From an uncultured Pelagibacteraceae bacterium (lineage in GTDB: Bacteria > Pseudomonadota > Alphaproteobacteria > Pelagibacterales > Pelagibacteraceae), in NCBI GenBank assembly GCA_902595535.1, contig CACJQI010000006.1, positions 16,303 to 80,302 on the forward strand: a DNA stretch of 64,000 bases, written 5' to 3'. The position numbers and the translations under genes were made by a program. The notes below the pieces were generated by a model that saw nothing but the letters and a program-made list of their open reading frames with translations, made no database searches and was not told where the DNA came from. Each line of letters begins with the position of its first letter. The stretch's first letter is position 1. Below are positions 9,226 through 19,934 of the stretch, one piece after another.

Positions 9226-9899
9226 TGGATTTTGAATTAATGTTCTCTAGCTTCCCCAAATTGTTGGGCGCAACTGTCGTTACTTTAAAACTTTTATCAG
9301 CCTCACTATTTTTTGGTTTATTTATTGGATTATTGTTTGCAATTTTAAGATTAAATAAAAATATATTTATTAATAAATTTGCTTATGTTTATTCTTATGT
9401 GTTTAGAGGAACACCTTTACTAGTTCAGATATTTATTATTTATTTTGGTTTAGGGCAAATTGAATACTTAAGATCAACATTTTTGTGGGTTATTTTAAAA
9501 GAACCTTATTGGTGTGCAATTATAGCTTTCACTTTAAATACAGGTGCCTACACATCAGAGATACTTCGATCAGCATTTCAAACAATCAAACCAGGTATTA
9601 TAGAAGCTGGTAAAAGTTTAGGAATTTCAAACAAAATTATCTTTTACAAAATCCAAATTCCAATAGCTATTAGACAATCTCTTCCTGCTTATGGAAATGA
9701 AATAATATTAATGATGAAGGGAACTTCATTGGCAAGTACAGTTACCCTAATGGATTTAACTGGTGTCGCTAAATATATTATTTCAACAACCTTTAAACCA
9801 ATAGAAGTATTTATTGTTGCTGGTGGAATTTATCTTTTTATGACTTTTGTCATTCATAACGTTATTAAATACTTGGAGAAAAAATATAGTTTTCAATAA
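9225..9899 (+). CDS. Amino-acid ABC transporter permease
   Basis: FRGTPLLVQIFIIYFGL; IIEAGKSLGISNKIIFYKIQIPIAIRQSLP; overlaps previous stop. Confidence 0.9.
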   Translation: MDFELMFSSFPKLLGATVVTLKLLSASLFFGLFIGLLFAILRLNKNIFINKFAYVYSYVFRGTPLLVQIFIIYFGLGQIEYLRSTFLWVILKEPYWCAIIAFTLNTGAYTSEILRSAFQTIKPGIIEAGKSLGISNKIIFYKIQIPIAIRQSLPAYGNEIILMMKGTSLASTVTLMDLTGVAKYIISTTFKPIEVFIVAGGIYLFMTFVIHNVIKYLEKKYSFQ

Positions 9900-9904
9900 T
9901 AAAA

Positions 9905-10693
9905 ATGTTTTTATCTCAGAAACAAATCAAAGATTATCAAAATAATGGTGTAATAATTATTAAAGATGTTTTTAAAGATTGGATTGAACCATTAAGAAAT
10001 GGGTTTCAAAAAGTTCTAGATAACCCAAGCAAACATGGAAGAGAAAATGTTAATGATAATCAAGGTAGATTTTTTGAAGATTATTGTAATTGGCAGAGAA
10101 TAGAGGAATTTAAAGATTGTATTTTTAATTCACCTGGAGCTCAGATAATTGCTGAAGCAACAAATTCTAAATCATCTCAAATTTTTCATGAACATATTTT
10201 TATTAAAGAGCCAGGAACAAATAAAGAAACTCCTTGGCACCAAGACATGCCTTATTACTGTGTAGATGGTAATGATACAGGAAGTTTTTGGATACCATTG
10301 GATGAAGTTAATAAAGAAAATAATCTTCAATTAATTTTAGGCTCTCATAAATGGCAAAAGTTAATTAGACCTACCAAATGGTCTAATAATCAATCTTGGT
10401 ACCAAGATGATAGTTCTTTTATGGATTTACCTTCATTAGAAGAATTTAAAAAAAATATTTTAATCCCAAAACTTAATTTAGGAGATGCAGTATTGTTTAA
10501 TTTTAAAACAGTACATGGCTCAAATGGCAATAATACTTCTAAATCTCGAAGAGCATTTTCAATGAGATTTATTGGTGATGATGTTAAGTATATTGATAGA
10601 GGAGGGCCCACATCTCCACCATTTGATGGAGTTAATTTAAAAACTGGTGATTTAATGAGAGAGGATTGGTTTCCTAGAGTTTTTAATAATTAG
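9905..10693 (+). CDS. Phytanoyl-CoA dioxygenase (PhyH) family protein
   Basis: TPWHQDMPYYCVDG (HxD) and distal VHGSNGNNTSKSRRAFSMRF. Confidence 0.85.
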   Translation: MFLSQKQIKDYQNNGVIIIKDVFKDWIEPLRNGFQKVLDNPSKHGRENVNDNQGRFFEDYCNWQRIEEFKDCIFNSPGAQIIAEATNSKSSQIFHEHIFIKEPGTNKETPWHQDMPYYCVDGNDTGSFWIPLDEVNKENNLQLILGSHKWQKLIRPTKWSNNQSWYQDDSSFMDLPSLEEFKKNILIPKLNLGDAVLFNFKTVHGSNGNNTSKSRRAFSMRFIGDDVKYIDRGGPTSPPFDGVNLKTGDLMREDWFPRVFNN

Positions 10694-11072
10694 TATATTC
10701 TTTTATCTCTTTAATCTTAGAGCCTGTATGATTATTAATTTCTAATTTAATCTTAGCTCTGTCGTCATTCAAGAAATGAACATCCCTTGAAAGTTTAATA
10801 AAAGAGTCTGTAAAATCTTTTTCTTTTTCACACTTCCTTTTATCATCTTCAATTACCCATAGTTTTATATTTATTTGTTTTAAAGATTCAAAAAGTTCAA
10901 ATAGCTTTTGATCAGATTTAACATTGCTATTTAATTGATCCTTTAGAATTGAGTGTTCTTCGTTAATAAATTTTAATTTGGCTGGATCTTTGATTTTTTC
11001 TTGTTTAATTTCAAGTATAGAAATTTTATCTAATAATTCTCCAACCGATACTTCAACTAGAATTTTATTCAT
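10683..11072 (-). CDS. Small coiled-coil protein, DUF6165-like
   Basis: MNKILVEVSVGELLDKISILEIKQEKI... resembles DUF6165; family name from memory. Confidence 0.6.
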   Translation of the reverse strand: MNKILVEVSVGELLDKISILEIKQEKIKDPAKLKFINEEHSILKDQLNSNVKSDQKLFELFESLKQINIKLWVIEDDKRKCEKEKDFTDSFIKLSRDVHFLNDDRAKIKLEINNHTGSKIKEIKEYTNY

Positions 11073-11104
11073 TAAAAAATATACTATGTTAAGTTGTTAA
11101 AAAT

Positions 11105-12046
11105 ATGTCTAATATTTTAATTATTAAACATGGATCTTTGGGTGATATATCTCAAGCATGTGGCGCAATTCAAGATATTTCTGAACATCATAAAGATGAT
11201 GAAGTTCATTTGTTAACAACTAAACCATATTTTGACCTATTTAAAAAAAATCCAAATATTTCTAATGTTATTTTGGATAAGAGATTGCCAAGATATAATC
11301 TCATCTATTTATATTCATTGATGAAAAATATTAAGAAATATAAATTCATCAAAGTTTATGATCTACAAAACTCAAAAAGAACAGCTTTTTATAAAAGAAT
11401 TTTATTTCCTAATGCGAGTAAAGAAATTTGGTCATCAACAGAAACAACTCTACCTGAGGGAACTACAAAAAAAGATTTTGATAAAGACTCAGTATTGTGC
11501 AGATTTGATCACCAATTAAAAAGTTCAGGAATCAATACATTTCATACCTTGAAACCAGACTTTTCTTGGAGTTCAACAGACATATCTCAAATAAAAAGTT
11601 ATCATCAATTAGATAAGTATATTGTTATTTTTCCTTTTTGCTCACCTCATTTGACCTCAAAAAAATGGCCATACTATAATGACTTGATAAATTTAATAAA
11701 TGAGAAATATGACAACAATTACAAAATTGTGATTGCACCAGGCCCTAGTGAGATTAACGAAGCAAAAAATATTAATGCGCTTTGTATATTAGATAATGGT
11801 AAAGCTTTAGACATATCACAGTTAGCAGCATTAATTAAAGAAAGTTCATTTGTGATTGCTAATGATACTGGCCCAGCACATATGACAGCTCATTTAGGAT
11901 CAAAAGGATTAGCTTTATTTGGATCTCACACAAGCCCTTTTAAAGTTAGTATTGAAAGGGAATATTTTAAAGCAATACAAGCACCAGAATTATCAAAACT
12001 TTCAGCTGAAAAAGTTTTTGAAAGATTATCTAGTTCAATTTCTTAA
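11105..12046 (+). CDS. Glycosyltransferase family 9 (heptosyltransferase-like)
   Basis: ILIIKHGSLGDISQACGAI and FVIANDTGPAHMTAHLGSKGLALFG. Confidence 0.85.
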   Translation: MSNILIIKHGSLGDISQACGAIQDISEHHKDDEVHLLTTKPYFDLFKKNPNISNVILDKRLPRYNLIYLYSLMKNIKKYKFIKVYDLQNSKRTAFYKRILFPNASKEIWSSTETTLPEGTTKKDFDKDSVLCRFDHQLKSSGINTFHTLKPDFSWSSTDISQIKSYHQLDKYIVIFPFCSPHLTSKKWPYYNDLINLINEKYDNNYKIVIAPGPSEINEAKNINALCILDNGKALDISQLAALIKESSFVIANDTGPAHMTAHLGSKGLALFGSHTSPFKVSIEREYFKAIQAPELSKLSAEKVFERLSSSIS

Positions 12047-13113
12047 ATTTACTTAATATTCTTAAAATTATTGGAACAGTAAAAAGTATAAAAAGTAATC
12101 TTATTATATGATGAAATGCAACAAAGTCTGGATCTAAATCAAATGCTATTGCAATCACTGCTACTTCATAAATTCCACCAGGACTAAAAGATAAAATTAA
12201 AGTTAAAATATTTGTATCAACAAAGAATGTTGCAACATAAGCTGCAACCAAACCTAGTAGAACTAATATAGTTGTAGCAACTATGCTATGTAATGAATTA
12301 TTGGCAATTTCTTTAACAGTTTTTTCAGCAAATCTGCATCCGACAGAAGCACCAAGTATTAAAAGACAAAAGTTAATAGATGCATCAGGTAATTTATATG
12401 AAGCAATATCTGTAATTTGTAATAATCCACTAGCAAATAGCGTTCCTGATAATAAAGCTGCTGGAACCCTAATCTTATCAAAAAATATAAATAAAAAATA
12501 ATGATGAAATAATAAGCAAAATTAGATTTAGATGATTTTGACCTATGTAATCAAAGTTATCTAATAGTAATACTTCTGAACCAGTATTATTAACAATGAT
12601 AAAAGGAATAACTGTTATGATTATAATTAATCTTATTAAGTGTGATGTTGCTACTTGAGATAAATCAGTCTTCTCATTTTCTGCCAAAATCATTAATGGA
12701 CCTAAAGCGCCTGGTGCTGCAGAAAATATTGAGGCTTTTTCACCATAACCTGAGAATTTTTGAAGATATTTTGATACAATTAAAATACAGACAATTATAT
12801 AGATAAGCATTATTACTGAAGTCCAGATCCAGTTGATCATCTGATTGAATAGGTTTTGATCTATATAGTTACCTATATGAAGTCCAAGGATAATTAAAAT
12901 TGAACTTAGAGCTATTTTAGGCATTATAATTTTTAAGCCAGCTAATGCAGCAATAGATGTCACAATCATTGGACCCAACATCCATGCTAAAGGAATTTTC
13001 AAATAATCAGCAACTATTGCACTAGGAATTGAAATTAAGATCACTGAAATAAACTTTTTTGATAGAAGCTGTTTAAAGCTTGAGTAATAAAAAGTAACAT
13101 TAGACTTATTCAT
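12030..13113 (-). pseudogene. AbrB-family membrane protein (COG3180-like), single-nucleotide frameshift
   Basis: First half MNKSNVTFYYS...GLHIGNY...FFIYIF* (to 12478); second half continues in another frame DKIRVPAALLSGTLFASGLLQ...SPGGIYEVAVIAIAFDLDPDFVAFHHIIRL. Removing one T from a T6 tract restores the frame. Confidence 0.75.
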
Positions 13114-13329
13114 AGTCAGTTCTTCTATCACCACTTTGAAAAAAAATAACAGAAAAGAAATTAACCAATAAAGTGAATCTTAATTCTTTAATTAAAATTT
13201 TTTAATAATTAATATTTAGTTTTTAAACCAAAAATCATAATCAACTATAAGTTGAATTATAATAATATTTCTTGCATTAACCTTTTGTGTGTAATTTACT
13301 CGATTTTTTTAATTAGAGAGGGAAATATA

Positions 13330-14310
13330 ATGAAAAACTTACAAAGAATAATTTCAGTATTATTTTCAGCAATCCTATTATTCTCGGCAACAACAACTAG
13401 TTCAATTGCAATTGATAAATTGCATTTTGTAATTGGTGGTGGCGCTGGTGGTGGTTGGGATGGAACTGCTAGAGGTACTGGAGAAGCTTTAACAAAAGCT
13501 GGTATGTTAAAAAGTGCATCATTTGAAAATATGTCAGGTGGTGGTGGTGGAAAAGCATTAGCTTTTATGATTAATACTAAGCCTGCAAATACAGTTTTAG
13601 TTCAATCTACTCCATTAGTTTTAAGATCAATTACTAGACACAAAGGTTACGTAAGTGGAAGTGGCACTTTATCTTATAAAGATGTTGTGCCTATCGCTGG
13701 TGTAATTGGTGACTATGGTGCAATTGCTGTTGCAAAAAACTCACCTTACAAAAACTTTAAAGATGTAGTTGATGCATATAAAAAGAATCCAAGTTCTATT
13801 AAAATGGCAGGTGGATCAGTAAGAGGAAGTATGGATCATTTAATTGGTGCTTTAGCTTTCCAAGCTGCTGGTGCTAATCCAAATGATGTAGCTTATATTC
13901 CATATGATGCAGGTGGAAAAGCATTAGCAGGACTTTTATCTGGAGAGACTCAAATTATCTCTACAGGTTTAGGTGAATTGATGGGTGCAAGAGACCAAGT
14001 AACAATTATTGGTATTACTGCTCCTTCAAGAGTTTCTGATGCTCCAGATGCACCGACTCTTAAAGAACAAGGTTATGATGTACAATTCGTTAACTGGAGA
14101 GGATTTTTTGGTCCTCCAGGTATGAGCAGTGCAGATAAAGATGCAATTGCTAAAATGCTAGGTGATGTACAAAAAACTTCTGAATGGGAAACTGTTAGAG
14201 CGAGAAATGCTTGGGTAAATATATACAATCCAGGTGATAAGTTTGTTTCTTTCTTAGAAAAACAAACAGAAGAAATGACAGCTCTTATGAAGAAATTAGG
14301 AGTTATTTAA
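13330..14310 (+). CDS. Tripartite tricarboxylate transporter substrate-binding protein (TctC/Bug family)
   Basis: Signal peptide then DKLHFVIGGGAGGGWDGTARGTGEAL...; internal ATG at 13330 preceded by gagagg is preferred to 13252. Confidence 0.9.
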   Translation: MKNLQRIISVLFSAILLFSATTTSSIAIDKLHFVIGGGAGGGWDGTARGTGEALTKAGMLKSASFENMSGGGGGKALAFMINTKPANTVLVQSTPLVLRSITRHKGYVSGSGTLSYKDVVPIAGVIGDYGAIAVAKNSPYKNFKDVVDAYKKNPSSIKMAGGSVRGSMDHLIGALAFQAAGANPNDVAYIPYDAGGKALAGLLSGETQIISTGLGELMGARDQVTIIGITAPSRVSDAPDAPTLKEQGYDVQFVNWRGFFGPPGMSSADKDAIAKMLGDVQKTSEWETVRARNAWVNIYNPGDKFVSFLEKQTEEMTALMKKLGVI

Positions 14311-14337
14311 TCCTAAGGATTATAAAAAATTAGAGCA

Positions 14338-14808
14338 GTGAATATAAATACTACAAAAATTATATCACTGCTCTTTTTTATATTTTCAGCGTTTTATTTA
14401 TATACTGCATACCAAATTCAAGTTTTTGCATTTGATGAAAATGCACCTTTTAATGCTAGAACATTTCCGATCTACTTAGGTTACGCTGGATTATTTTTTT
14501 CTGGATTAAAACTTATTTTACCAGATCAAAATACTATTAAAGTTGAGCACAAAAATTTAGAGTATAAAAAAACTGGAATACTTATACTTATTGCAATTAT
14601 TTATGGAGCTACAATTTTAAAAGTTGGTTATTTTTTAACTACTTCTTTATTTTTATTTGCTTCTTATTATTTCCTTGGAGAAAGAAGATGGATATTAATG
14701 TTTATTCTTTCTTTTCCTTTTGTAGCAGTATTTATGTATCTACTTCACGGAGTTCTTAATATTTATTTGAGAGATCCGTTTTTACAATCAATTGGAGTTA
14801 TGGGATGA
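14338..14808 (+). CDS. Tripartite tricarboxylate transporter TctB-family protein
   Basis: Small 4-TM protein between TctC and TctA; GTG start. Confidence 0.8.
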   Translation: MNINTTKIISLLFFIFSAFYLYTAYQIQVFAFDENAPFNARTFPIYLGYAGLFFSGLKLILPDQNTIKVEHKNLEYKKTGILILIAIIYGATILKVGYFLTTSLFLFASYYFLGERRWILMFILSFPFVAVFMYLLHGVLNIYLRDPFLQSIGVMG

Positions 14809-16304
14809 TTGAGGGAATATTAATTGGTTTAACAACAGCTCTTACATTTCAAAACATATTAATGGTTATGGTTGGTTGTTTTTTTGGAACAATCATTGGG
14901 ATGTTACCAGGTCTTGGACCAATGACGGCAATTGCTTTAATGATACCAATTACTTACGGCTTTGAGCCTGCAACAGGATTAATTTTAATGGCTGGTGTTT
15001 ATTATGGAGCAGTGTTTGGTGGATCTACTTCGTCAATATTATTAAATGCACCAGGTGTACCAGGTACTGTTGCAACTTCATTTGATGGTTATCCAATGGC
15101 ACAACAAGGTAAAGCTGGAAAAGCTCTAGCTATTGCTGCATGGAGTTCATTTGCAGGAGGAACGCTATCTGCGATTTATTTATTATTTATGGCACCAAGT
15201 TTATCTAAAGTAAGTTTATCTTTTAGATCACCAGATTATTTTGCTTTGATGATTTTAGGCTTAACAGCAATAGCTGCATTTTCATCTAAAGGTCAATTTT
15301 TAAAAGCAATGATGATGGTGGTATTAGGTTTAATGTTAGCCTCTGTTGGCCAAGATAGTTTGTCTGATATTACCAGATTTACATTCAACAATATGAACTT
15401 AACTGATGGCATAAGTTTTGTTCTTGTAGTTATGGCAACATTTGCAATGAGTGAAGCATTAACAATTATTTTAAAAAGAAATGATCCAACTAGTGCTACT
15501 AAACAGGTTTCTTTAACTGAATTAGGTTCTATTAAGATTAACAAAGAGGAAAGAGCCAAAATGTACAAAACAATTCCAAGATCATCAGTAATTGGTTTTT
15601 TGATTGGTGTACTTCCAGGTGCGGGTGCAACAATCGCATCTTTTTTGGCTTATGGAATGGAACGGAACGTTGTTAATGATGAAGAGAAAGAAAAATTTGG
15701 CAAGGGAAGTGTTAATGGTTTATCAGCGCCAGAAACTGCTAATAATGCAGCCTGCTCTGGTTCATTTGTACCAATGCTTACTTTAGGAATTCCAGGAAGT
15801 GGAACTACAGCTGTTATGTTAGGCGCTCTTTTAGGGTTTGGTGTCCAACCTGGACCAAGACTTTATATGACAAACCCAGAAATTTTCTGGTCAATAATTA
15901 TGTCTATGTATATTGGTATGGTAATCTTACTGATATTAAACTTACCGTTAATTCCTTATATAGCTAGAATTCTTGCTGTTCCTAAAAATTATCTAATACC
16001 ATTAATTTTGTTTTTCTCAGTTACAGGCATATACGTTATGTCATTCAATAACTTTGACATTTATTTAATGATTGGCATAGCTGTAGTTGCAACTTATTTA
16101 AGATTATATGATTTTCCAATGCCGCCACTTATACTAGCTTTTGTACTTGGTGGTTTAATGGAAGAAAATTTAAGAAGATCTCTATTATTAAGCGATGGTT
16201 CTTGGACTTTTTTATGGGATAGAGCTCTTACGGCTTGTATATTAACAACAACTATTCTTATTGTTGCGTGGCAAATTTATAAAACCATGTTTCAAAAGAA
16301 ATAA
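14805..16304 (+). CDS. Tripartite tricarboxylate transporter TctA-family permease
   Basis: GCFFGTIIGMLPGLGPMTAIALMIPITYGFEPATGLILMAGVYYGAVFGGSTSSILLNAPG. Confidence 0.95.
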   Translation: MIEGILIGLTTALTFQNILMVMVGCFFGTIIGMLPGLGPMTAIALMIPITYGFEPATGLILMAGVYYGAVFGGSTSSILLNAPGVPGTVATSFDGYPMAQQGKAGKALAIAAWSSFAGGTLSAIYLLFMAPSLSKVSLSFRSPDYFALMILGLTAIAAFSSKGQFLKAMMMVVLGLMLASVGQDSLSDITRFTFNNMNLTDGISFVLVVMATFAMSEALTIILKRNDPTSATKQVSLTELGSIKINKEERAKMYKTIPRSSVIGFLIGVLPGAGATIASFLAYGMERNVVNDEEKEKFGKGSVNGLSAPETANNAACSGSFVPMLTLGIPGSGTTAVMLGALLGFGVQPGPRLYMTNPEIFWSIIMSMYIGMVILLILNLPLIPYIARILAVPKNYLIPLILFFSVTGIYVMSFNNFDIYLMIGIAVVATYLRLYDFPMPPLILAFVLGGLMEENLRRSLLLSDGSWTFLWDRALTACILTTTILIVAWQIYKTMFQKK

Positions 16305-16341
16305 CTTTACTATTTTTCTTTATTCCTGGTATTATTTACTC

Positions 16342-17346
16342 ATGAACAAAATTTTAATAGCTCTTTTTTGTATTTTTTTTACAAATTCTGTATTAGCTGG
16401 AACCTCAGCATTATTTACTTTAGGACCGTATTTTAAAGATGGCAAAATGGTTAGAATAAAGTCATATAATTCAGGACCATTTCCAAATGAATTCATGAGC
16501 TTAAAAGATGGTTCTTATAAAAATTCACCAGTAAATATTGATGCATTGATTGTATATCCAGAAAAAGGAAAAGGCCCATATCCAATATTAGTATTTAATC
16601 ACGCAAGTGGGGGAGCTAGTTTGTATAGCAATAAATGGTTTAAATTTAATAGACAGCAGGCAAAGATGTTATTGAAAAAAGGAATTGCGGTTATGTTTGT
16701 GGACAATTTTAATGGAAGAAATGTGATTAGTGCAGGGGCAGACCAAGCTCAAGTATCAACTTATTCGTTTTATATTGATGCATTCATGACCTTAGAATAT
16801 TTGTCTAAAAATCCAAAAATTAATATAAAAAAAGTTGGTATTACCGGTTGGTCAAGAGGTGGAATGAACTCTCTTGCAATAGCAGAAAAAAGAATAAGAG
16901 ATATTTTAATAAGTAAAGATTTATATTTTAAAGCTTCATTACCAAGATCTGTAGAGTGTCGTCAGTCAGGTTTTTTTAGAAATCCACAACCTATAAAAGA
17001 AACTAAAATTTGGATGGTAAATGGTAAAAATGATGACGCTTCACATGCAAGTGTATGTGAAGAATATGGAGAAAAAATGAAAACAAACGGTGCTGATATA
17101 AAAGTGACTACTAAAGCAGGATGGGGTCATGGTTTTACTGCAAATTATGAGGCTGAATATGAAAAACACTTAGAGGCATGGCATGATTGTCCAGATTATT
17201 ATACTGAGGAAAATGGAATGCCAAACAAGGATGTAAAAATAGATAAATCTTGTATTACTTATGGTTATACTGTTGGTGGATCAAATAACAGTTGGAAACA
17301 ATTTAGTAGGCCATTCAAAAAATTTTTTATAAAAAACTTACTTTAA
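16342..17346 (+). CDS. Secreted dienelactone hydrolase-like alpha/beta hydrolase
   Basis: Signal peptide MNKILIALFCIFFTNSVLAG; GITGWSRGGMNSLAIAE nucleophile elbow; start at 16342 preferred over 16261. Confidence 0.75.
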   Translation: MNKILIALFCIFFTNSVLAGTSALFTLGPYFKDGKMVRIKSYNSGPFPNEFMSLKDGSYKNSPVNIDALIVYPEKGKGPYPILVFNHASGGASLYSNKWFKFNRQQAKMLLKKGIAVMFVDNFNGRNVISAGADQAQVSTYSFYIDAFMTLEYLSKNPKINIKKVGITGWSRGGMNSLAIAEKRIRDILISKDLYFKASLPRSVECRQSGFFRNPQPIKETKIWMVNGKNDDASHASVCEEYGEKMKTNGADIKVTTKAGWGHGFTANYEAEYEKHLEAWHDCPDYYTEENGMPNKDVKIDKSCITYGYTVGGSNNSWKQFSRPFKKFFIKNLL

Positions 17347-17350
17347 AAAA

Positions 17351-18238
17351 TTAAGATTTAATATCAACTCTTTTTCTAATTATTTCTTTATCTAGTTTTA
17401 TCTCTCTATAAGAAATTATAAGCACACCTGTAAATATTATAAGAGCACCAATCCAGGTATAAAGATCTGGAATTTCACCAAACACAAAATATCCAATAAT
17501 TGATGCAAAAACTAAATTTAAAAAAGAGTAGGGTTGAGTCATGCTAACATCTACTAATTTAAAAGCATGGTTAAGTGTCAAATGTAATACAGTCCCACAA
17601 ATAGCTGCTAAAATTAAGTAAATAAAAGTTTTTAAACTAGGCATTTCCCAAAAAAATAAAACAATTATAAAACTTAATAAGCTCATAAATATAGATTGAT
17701 GTGCTAAAATTGTAATAGCACTATCATCTTTTGAGATTTTTTTAGTTATGATTATATTGATTGACCATAATAATGCTGAAAATAAAATCATATAGACCCC
17801 GATTGATATATCTACATAACCAGGTCTAATAATAACTAGCATCCCACCAAAACCAAGAACTAGAGCTAAAGTTCTATAAATATAAATCTTCTCTCCTAAA
17901 AAAAATACCGCAAGTATTGTTACCATCAAAGGTACAACAAATGATATTGCAGTAACTTTTTCGATAGGTAGTAATACTAATGAAGAAAAGTATAAAAGCA
18001 TTGCAGGCAAACCAAGTACCGCTCTCAACAAATGTTTTTTTAGATGATTTGTTTTTAGTACAACAAAATTTGTTTTGATTATGTAAGGCATAATAATTAT
18101 CAAACCTAAAAAAAATCTAAAAAAACCTGCAACATAAACATTTACATCTTCTTGAGCTATTCTTAAAAAAGAGAGCATTGCAGTTCCAAAAAAAACAGAG
18201 ATAATTATTAAAAAAATGGCTAATTTATTATTGGACAT
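17351..18238 (-). CDS. EamA/DMT-family transporter
   Basis: Ten-TM duplicated EamA pattern (FFRFFLGLIIIMPYI; FLGEKIYIYRTLALVLGFGGMLVIIRPG). Confidence 0.85.
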   Translation of the reverse strand: MSNNKLAIFLIIISVFFGTAMLSFLRIAQEDVNVYVAGFFRFFLGLIIIMPYIIKTNFVVLKTNHLKKHLLRAVLGLPAMLLYFSSLVLLPIEKVTAISFVVPLMVTILAVFFLGEKIYIYRTLALVLGFGGMLVIIRPGYVDISIGVYMILFSALLWSINIIITKKISKDDSAITILAHQSIFMSLLSFIIVLFFWEMPSLKTFIYLILAAICGTVLHLTLNHAFKLVDVSMTQPYSFLNLVFASIIGYFVFGEIPDLYTWIGALIIFTGVLIISYREIKLDKEIIRKRVDIKS

Positions 18239-18277
18239 TAATAAATTACTATAAGTATAACTGGAGTATAAACAATC

Positions 18278-19360
18278 TTAGTTTAGGATATCTTTATATT
18301 TTTCAACAATATTTGACCAATAGAACTTTGTAACAAACTCTTTTGCATTTTTTCCATATTCTAAATATTTTTTGTTTTCTAAAATTGAATTCATTGAAAA
18401 ATAAATTGCATCTAGATTATTTCCATCACAAATTAAACCTGTCTTTTCATGCTCTATGGCATCTGATGCACCACCATCTTTTCCACCAATTGATGGAACA
18501 CTATATTGAGCTGCTTCTGTATAAGCTATTCCAAAACCTTCAACTGAGGATTTGTGAACAACTGATGGCATTACAAATACATCTGATTTTGCTACTAAAG
18601 CATTTTTTAAATCATCAGTAATATCTTTAAAAAACATTACCTGCGCTTCTAAGTCTAATTCTTTAACAAGGTTTTTAATATTTTCCTCTTCATCACCATA
18701 GCCGATACAAACATATACTATATCTGGATAAATCTGTTTAAGATTTCTTAAAGCCATTATTACTTTTTCATGATTTTTTCTCTTATCAAATCTTGAAACA
18801 GTTATTAATCTAGGTGTTTTAACTTTTAGTAAACTTTCAACTTTATCTAATGTTTTTTGATCTAAATTTTTAATTGGGTTAATTCCAGGGTTGATCACAA
18901 TAATCTTATCTTCATTTACCCCAACTTTTATTGCTAGATTTTTTGTGTATTCTGAATTTGCTACTACTTTTTCAACTTTATCTAACACTTCTAATAAACG
19001 ATTATTAATTCTAGATCCTTTTTCATGATTAATTTCTTTTCCATGAATTAAACAAATTTTTTTTTTATTTGTTTTTAAATGTTCTAAACTTTTCCAGTGA
19101 TCTGCAATTATTGCGTTAACTTTACTCTCTTTAACAAACTCATCAATTAAATGAGCTTTTCTATATTTTCTAAGAAATTTAGGTCCACCAACTCTTTCAA
19201 TAGAAAAAGATGCTTGTTCATCAAAATTTTTATGATTTTCAATATAATCTGCAAAAACTTTAATCATAAAGTTTTTAGATAGTTCTTTTGAAAGTCCCCA
19301 CATTAAACTTTGCATGCCTCCAAGTTCTGGAGGAAAAGATCTAGTAACAATTAAAAACAT
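18278..19360 (-). CDS. Glycosyltransferase family 4
   Basis: TRSFPPELGGMQSLMWGLS, TVSRFDKRKNHEKVI, EGFGIAYTEAAQYSVPSIGGKDGGASDAI. Confidence 0.9.
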   Translation of the reverse strand: MFLIVTRSFPPELGGMQSLMWGLSKELSKNFMIKVFADYIENHKNFDEQASFSIERVGGPKFLRKYRKAHLIDEFVKESKVNAIIADHWKSLEHLKTNKKKICLIHGKEINHEKGSRINNRLLEVLDKVEKVVANSEYTKNLAIKVGVNEDKIIVINPGINPIKNLDQKTLDKVESLLKVKTPRLITVSRFDKRKNHEKVIMALRNLKQIYPDIVYVCIGYGDEEENIKNLVKELDLEAQVMFFKDITDDLKNALVAKSDVFVMPSVVHKSSVEGFGIAYTEAAQYSVPSIGGKDGGASDAIEHEKTGLICDGNNLDAIYFSMNSILENKKYLEYGKNAKEFVTKFYWSNIVEKYKDILN

Positions 19361-19914
19361 TAATCAAACTTCCATTTAATACCGCATCCTGCGCTTGGAA
19401 TTTGATTTTCTGGTCCTTTACCAGTTTCTGCTATTTGTCTCATAGCTTTTAATAGATCACTTTCACCATCATTGACTGGTATAAATTTTTTTAATTCTCT
19501 TAATCTACCTCTATATTGAAGTTCTAAATTTTTATTATAACCAAAAAAATCAGGTGTACATACAGCGTCATAAGATTTTGCAATTTTCTGAGTATCATCA
19601 TGTAGATATGGAAAACTAAATTGATTATTGTTTGCAAATTTAATCATTTTATCAAATGAATCATCTGGATAATTCACAAAGTCATTTGAACATATTGCTA
19701 CTGAATTAATTCCTATTTTTTTTAATTCATTACAATCTTCAACAATTTCCTTAGTAACTGCTTTTACATAAGGACAATGATTACAAATAAACATTATCAA
19801 GGTACCATTTTCACCTTTAATGTTATCTAAAGTAACAATTTTATTTTCTGTAGATTTTAATTCAAATGGTAAAGCTTTTTTACCAAAATCACATATTGGA
19901 GTTTGTATCGGCAT
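19360..19914 (-). CDS. Thioredoxin-fold / AhpC-TSA-like protein
   Basis: GTLIMFICNHCPYVKAVTKEI (CxxC). Confidence 0.85.
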   Translation of the reverse strand: MPIQTPICDFGKKALPFELKSTENKIVTLDNIKGENGTLIMFICNHCPYVKAVTKEIVEDCNELKKIGINSVAICSNDFVNYPDDSFDKMIKFANNNQFSFPYLHDDTQKIAKSYDAVCTPDFFGYNKNLELQYRGRLRELKKFIPVNDGESDLLKAMRQIAETGKGPENQIPSAGCGIKWKFD

Positions 19915-19934
19915 ACTGTAATAATATATAAATT

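Noticed and set aside
12283-12501. 72-aa plus-strand ORF
   Set aside because: Antisense to the second half of the frameshifted abrB-family gene.
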